Source: CAYFQV01 sp964413635
Lineage (GTDB): Bacteria; Spirochaetota; Spirochaetia; DSM-27196; PWMO01
Assembly (NCBI GenBank): GCA_964413635.1
Contig: CAYPTH010000156.1
Location: 1-5,956, forward strand
Direction of reading: 5' to 3'
Length of the DNA: 5,956 bases
The notes under the pieces are model-generated. The model was not told the DNA's origin. It did no database searches and worked only from the letters and a program-made list of their open reading frames with translations. The position numbers were made by a program, and so were the translations under genes. Within the stretch, counting starts at the first letter, position 1. Each line of letters opens with the position of its first letter. Positions 5,217 to 5,956 of this stretch are shown one piece after another.

Positions 5217-5708
5217 ATGAATAGATTTCTGACTATTGGATTGACCGTTCTCGCGGTCGTTGTGGTTGCCTCCTGCGACCTGTTCGGCGGCAACTTTCCG
5301 GGACTCGATGGCCCCGAGCTCCAGGTCATCGTGGAGGCAAGGAACGGAAACCCGGCGGCCGACATGGCATCCGGCAGCGAGATAGACTTCGGCAAGCCCG
5401 GCTTTGGACTCACCGAAGACATTGACTTCACGATCAAGAACGTCGGAACTGCAAACCTGATCCTCGAAGGACCGGGCCCCGACTACGTCATGGTTACTGA
5501 TCAGAATGAAGCCATTCAGCCGTTCTCCTTGCTCAGCGGTGCCGCCGTCATGACCATCGTTCCCGGAGAACAGGTTACGGTGACCATCCGCTTCGCCGGC
5601 CAGAGCGACAGCACGCGCTACGCGGCCAAGCTGGTGATCCCCAGTAATGACGAGGAGCACCCCGACTACTTCCTCAACCTGATTGGCGATGGAGACGGCT
5701 TTAACTAG
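5217..5708 (+). CDS. Lipoprotein with a choice-of-anchor-D/ASH-like immunoglobulin-type domain
   Basis: A 163-residue predicted lipoprotein. MNRFLTIGLTVLAVVVVASC carries a hydrophobic signal and lipobox VASC with the cysteine at residue 20. The mature part, roughly residues 36-160, resembles the choice-of-anchor D or ASH-type Ig-like repeat: a conserved opening (EIDFGKPGFG), DFTIKNVGTANLIL in the first strands, a central PGEQVTVTIRF strand, and an ending AAKLVIPSNDEEHPDYFLNL followed by GDGDG. These domains are structural or binding modules of surface proteins; no catalytic motif is visible. The short length allows a single domain. It lies 21 bases after the hydrolase gene on the same strand, so the two are probably co-transcribed and may act together at the envelope. 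No clear intrinsic terminator with a T-run follows the TAG stop. Confidence 0.82.
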   Translation: MNRFLTIGLTVLAVVVVASCDLFGGNFPGLDGPELQVIVEARNGNPAADMASGSEIDFGKPGFGLTEDIDFTIKNVGTANLILEGPGPDYVMVTDQNEAIQPFSLLSGAAVMTIVPGEQVTVTIRFAGQSDSTRYAAKLVIPSNDEEHPDYFLNLIGDGDGFN

Positions 5709-5743
5709 AAGGAGGGCGGCGCCCGCACCAGTCCGATACGACT

Positions 5744-5761
5744 CCTGGCCGGCCTGGCCGG
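5744..5761 (+). repeat. Tandem 9-bp duplication forming a GC-rich hairpin
   Basis: CCTGGCCGG occurs twice in a row, and the unit is nearly self-complementary, so GCCGG (5748-5752) can pair with CCGGC (5758-5762). It lies between the convergent lipoprotein gene and the SDR remnant, where a bidirectional terminator would be expected, but no T-run is present on either strand. Confidence 0.4.
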
Positions 5762-5848
5762 CTACGATATCCCGCCGGAGATCGGGACATTGACGCCGGT
5801 GACGTAGCTGGAATCTTTGCCCATCAGGTAGACCACGGTGCCGGGAAT
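5762..5848 (-). pseudogene. C-terminal remnant of a short-chain dehydrogenase/reductase
   Basis: On the minus strand 28 codons read IPGTVVYLMGKDSSYVTGVN then VPISGGIS and a TAG stop at 5764-5762. This is the typical end of an SDR enzyme: '(E)IAG.V.YL.S..ASYVTG....DGG'. SDRs are NAD(P)-dependent oxidoreductases whose nucleotide-binding and Ser-Tyr-Lys active sites lie upstream, and no trace of those is visible. Immediately upstream, at 5851-5849, the frame meets a TAG stop, and then a hairpin begins at 5853. No other frame in the remaining 86 bases continues the family. The gene is therefore a truncated relic, cut by rearrangement or by insertion of the unidentified sequence to its right. Confidence 0.65.
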
Positions 5849-5852
5849 CTAA

Positions 5853-5870
5853 CGATAGGAAAACCTATCG
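5853..5870. repeat. Perfect 7-bp inverted repeat with AAAA loop at the edge of the SDR remnant
   Basis: CGATAGG, AAAA and CCTATCG form a perfect hairpin. Homology to SDR proteins ends within five bases of it. No T-run follows on either strand. It could be the end of a small mobile or repetitive element, or a site linked to the rearrangement. Confidence 0.5.
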
Positions 5871-5956
5871 GCGCGGTTGGGGCATTTCGCGGGCGGATGG
5901 ACCTCGCGGCGTCATTTCCGCCCCTGGGTCAGGGTCGGGTCGCGTCGCGGACGGGC
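5871..5956. other. Unassigned right edge
   Basis: Very GC-rich sequence with several GGG runs (for example GGGTCAGGGTCGGGTC at about 5925-5940). No frame gives recognisable protein, and I see no RNA gene. It may be part of the element that interrupted the SDR gene. Confidence 0.4.

Noticed and set aside
5847..5882. An integron attC-like site (ATCTAAC matching RYYYAAC, with GTTGGGG nearby)
   Set aside because: The second core is GTTGGGG rather than GTTRRRY, the span of 36 bases is below the usual attC size, and no integrase or cassette array is visible.
1..5956. CRISPR arrays, tRNA or rRNA genes, transposase genes
   Set aside because: Reading both strands showed no regularly spaced repeats, no tRNA-like or rRNA-like sequence and no transposase motifs.

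Overview
The window is a GC-rich (about 60% by eye) piece of a bacterial chromosome, probably Gram-negative. Three genes encode lipoproteins with clear lipoboxes, and one is a lipidated serine-hydrolase-like protein. Lipoprotein-rich gene content of this kind would suit a Spirochaetota-like or similar environmental bacterium, but that is a weak inference. A run of 100 Ns flanked by an exact 55-bp duplication shows that this is draft, scaffolded sequence, possibly from a metagenome.

Layout, left to right. Positions 1-114 (minus) hold the start of a Fic-like protein that runs off the edge and looks frameshifted at its first codons. Positions 312-806 (plus) encode a small lipoprotein with a PPC-like beta domain. 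Positions 807-1070 hold no gene I can recognise. Positions 1071-1726 (minus) hold a complete VapBC-type toxin-antitoxin pair. Positions 1879-3043 (plus) are one broken gene of an uncharacterised conserved family. It appears as several pieces because of an internal deletion or frameshift near 1980, the assembly gap at 2214-2313, and an in-frame TGA at 2384-2386. Positions 3053-3889 (plus) encode an AraC-type regulator with a DUF6597-like sensor half. After a 145-bp regulatory-looking gap come two lipoprotein genes in an apparent operon: a beta-lactamase-fold serine hydrolase (4035-5195) and a choice-of-anchor-D/ASH-like protein (5217-5708). The right end carries a decayed minus-strand C-terminus of a short-chain dehydrogenase (5762-5848). 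Its homology stops next to a perfect 7-bp hairpin, and the last 86 bases show nothing recognisable.

The working genes are ordinary: one addiction module, one regulator and three envelope lipoproteins. The AraC-type regulator lies directly upstream of the hydrolase/lipoprotein pair and may control it, but no operator is proven. The region also holds gene relics (Fic-like, the large broken gene, the SDR tail), which suits an accessory segment undergoing decay. I do not see a convincing new multi-gene system. The most useful observation is that the pieces at 1879-3043 are one gene, and that part of its apparent damage is an assembly artefact.
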